Assembly (NCBI GenBank): GCA_022560615.1
Contig: JADFSR010000021.1
Span: 1 to 64,000, forward strand
DNA from: Gemmatimonadota bacterium
GTDB taxonomy: Bacteria > Gemmatimonadota > Gemmatimonadetes > Longimicrobiales > Gaopeijiaceae
DNA: 64,000 bases
Direction of reading: 5' to 3'
This document shows positions 62,494 to 64,000 of the stretch, one piece after another. The translations under genes and the position numbers were made by a program. Each line of letters starts with the position of its first letter. The first letter of the stretch is position 1. The notes beneath the pieces were generated by a model. That model saw nothing but the letters and a program-made list of their open reading frames with translations, did not search any database and was not told the origin of the DNA.

Positions 62494-64000
62494 TTGTCCG
62501 CCGCTACGTCCGTACGGGAATTCGCTCGAGTGATGGTCGCCAACCGGGGCGAGATCGCCATTCGGGTCTTCCGGGCGTGTACCGAGCTCGGGAAGCGGAC
62601 CGTGGCCGTATACAGCGAAGAGGATTCCCTGGCCCTCCACCGCTACAAGGCCGACGAGGCGTACCTACTCCCGTCCGAAGTCGGGCCGGTCGAGGCCTAC
62701 CTCGACATGGACGCGATCGTCTCGCTGGCGGTGGCGAAGGAAGTCGACGCCATCCATCCGGGCTACGGCTTCCTGGCCGAGAACGCCCACTTCGCTCGGC
62801 GGTGCGCCGAACAGGGCATCGTGTTCATCGGTCCCTCCCCGCATCAGCTCGACCTGTTCGGCGACAAGATTCGCGCTCGGGAACTGGCACAAAGCGCGGG
62901 CGTTCCGGTGGTGCCAGGCACCGCAGAGGCGGTGGCGGACGAGGACGCCCTGGCATTCGCCGATGAGTCCGGATACCCCGTCATGGTGAAGGCCGTTTCG
63001 GGAGGGGGCGGCCGAGGGATGCGCGTCGCTCGAGACGCCGAAGAGCTCCAGCGGGTCCTGGCGGTTGCGCGGCGCGAGGCCACGACCGCGTTCGGGAGTG
63101 GGGACATCTACATCGAGAAGCTGGTCCGAAACCCCCGCCACATCGAGGTTCAGATCCTGGCTGACGGGCACGGTCGCGTGGAGCATCTCTGGGAGAGGGA
63201 CTGCTCGATCCAGCGTCGCCACCAAAAGGTGGTGGAGACTGCCCCGGCACGAGGGCTGGATCCCGAGATCCGCCAGAGGATCTGCGGCTCGGCGAGAGAC
63301 TTGATGATCCACGCCGGCTATCAGGGCGCAGGAACGGTCGAGTTCCTGCTGGAACCGGAGGGCGACTTCTACTTCATCGAAGTGAACGCCCGGATCCAGG
63401 TGGAGCACACGGTCACCGAGCTCGTGACGGGCATCGATCTGGTCCAATCCCAGATCCGGGTGGCCGAGGGGCACACGCTTGCGGCAATAGGGATTCCCGA
63501 CGTGATCCCCGAGCCCCACGGCTACGCCATCGAGTGCCGAGTGACCACCGAGGACCCGGAACACGACTTCCTGCCCGACAGCGGAAGAATCACCCACTAC
63601 CGCTCACCGGGCGGATTCGGCGTACGCCTCGATGGCGCCACGGCGTTCACGGGAGCGCACGTGAGCCCTCACTACGACTCCCTCTTGGTGAAGGTGTGCA
63701 CGCACGCCACACGATTCGAGGATGCCATCCGCAAGATGCACCGCGCGCTCATGGAGTTTCGGATCCGGGGTCTCAAGACGAACATCCGATTCCTGGAAAA
63801 CGTGGTGACGCATCCCGAGTTCGAAGCCGGTAGAACGCACACGGGCTTTATCGTAGCACATCCGGAACTTCTGGATTTCCGTCCCAGAAAAGACAGAGGA
63901 ACCCGCCTGCTTCGTTACCTCGGCCATATCGCCGTGAACGGTCAGGTCGAGGGTCCCAGGGACCGGGAAAAGAGCCGGGCCAGGCCTGATTTTCGGGCGC
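62494..64000 (+). CDS. pyc: Pyruvate carboxylase, N-terminal part (runs off the window)
   Basis: The frame is open from TTG 62494 (GAGGAAG box at 62481) to the window end; GTG 62449 is an in-frame alternative. It starts RVMVANRGEIAIRVFRACTE and carries the biotin-carboxylase domain: ATP-grasp loop VKAVSGGGGRGMRVA, VQILADGHGRVEHLWERDCS, IEVNARIQVEHTVTE and SPHYDSLLVKV. After it comes GTRLLRYLGHIAVNG, the linker typical of pyruvate carboxylase rather than of acetyl-CoA carboxylase. It makes oxaloacetate from pyruvate, bicarbonate and ATP. The carboxyltransferase and biotin domains are beyond 64000. Confidence 0.88.
   Translation, partial: MSAATSVREFARVMVANRGEIAIRVFRACTELGKRTVAVYSEEDSLALHRYKADEAYLLPSEVGPVEAYLDMDAIVSLAVAKEVDAIHPGYGFLAENAHFARRCAEQGIVFIGPSPHQLDLFGDKIRARELAQSAGVPVVPGTAEAVADEDALAFADESGYPVMVKAVSGGGGRGMRVARDAEELQRVLAVARREATTAFGSGDIYIEKLVRNPRHIEVQILADGHGRVEHLWERDCSIQRRHQKVVETAPARGLDPEIRQRICGSARDLMIHAGYQGAGTVEFLLEPEGDFYFIEVNARIQVEHTVTELVTGIDLVQSQIRVAEGHTLAAIGIPDVIPEPHGYAIECRVTTEDPEHDFLPDSGRITHYRSPGGFGVRLDGATAFTGAHVSPHYDSLLVKVCTHATRFEDAIRKMHRALMEFRIRGLKTNIRFLENVVTHPEFEAGRTHTGFIVAHPELLDFRPRKDRGTRLLRYLGHIAVNGQVEGPRDREKSRARPDFRA

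Overview
This is a GC-rich bacterial chromosome segment, most likely from an uncultivated (probably marine) Gemmatimonadota or a close relative. The lineage call is an inference. It rests on a SusC/SusD-type outer-membrane pair whose receptor is preceded by a carboxypeptidase-regulatory-like domain, many secreted amidohydrolases and peptidases with signal peptides ending in AQ, frequent GTG/TTG starts, and the overall style of the proteins. There is no phage or conjugative module, rRNA, tRNA or CRISPR that I can see.

Layout. 1-7558: a truncated M1 aminopeptidase, then a polyamine locus made of an AdoMet decarboxylase (speD) embedded among four versions of one membrane module, two of them fused to aminopropyltransferase-like domains and one a decayed fragment. 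7775-11318: four pilin-like genes (PilV, PilW, PilX-like, FimT/GspH). 11361-18423: secreted amidohydrolase, small FmdB-like protein, N-terminally eroded MerB-like protein, exported phosphotriesterase-like protein, ketopantoate-reductase-like protein, Fic AMPylator with a hairpin over its start, and a frameshifted AAA/DUF4143 ATPase. 18469-27600: a complete quinohemoprotein amine dehydrogenase (QHNDH) operon in the order qhpG-A-D-C-B-lipoprotein-F-E. The gamma subunit QhpC keeps every residue needed for three Cys-Asp/Glu thioether bonds and the cysteine tryptophylquinone, at exactly the known spacings. 27626-33944: leucine-rich-repeat lipoprotein, small lipoproteins and a SusD/SusC pair. 34224-44096: a PIN/Phd toxin-antitoxin pair, an M20 peptidase, a frameshifted CbiX-like gene and a minus-strand run encoding DUF805, DUF218, an aldo/keto reductase-RidA fusion, an APC permease and an RND/MMPL protein, the last three joined by 4-bp overlaps. 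44161-50907: a WD40-like/CehA-McbA secreted hydrolase, small membrane proteins, an FKBP lipoprotein, an FdhE remnant and an acyl-CoA synthetase. 50891-53218: a DUF3857/transglutaminase gene destroyed by a 340-bp transposase-less inverted-repeat element with a CTAG target duplication, and apparently also by a frameshift. 53312-60298: a Liv-type ABC importer (binding protein, two permeases, two ATPases) followed on the same strand by a haloalkane dehalogenase and a ThDP-dependent enzyme. 60443-64000: a VapBC pair with an operator-like palindrome, an exported DapA-family protein, and the start of pyruvate carboxylase.

How the genes work together. The qhp operon would produce a periplasmic primary-amine dehydrogenase and its whole maturation chain: radical SAM crosslinking, flavin hydroxylation, leader cleavage and export. 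The speD locus would make decarboxylated AdoMet and use it at membrane-tethered aminopropyltransferases. The liv-dhaA-ThDP run looks like an uptake-plus-catabolism unit of unknown substrate. Several genes are visibly decaying (speE fragment, DUF4143 ATPase, CbiX-like, MerB-like, FdhE, DUF3857), so part of this window is under relaxed selection, or, for the cases at poly-G runs, carries consensus errors.
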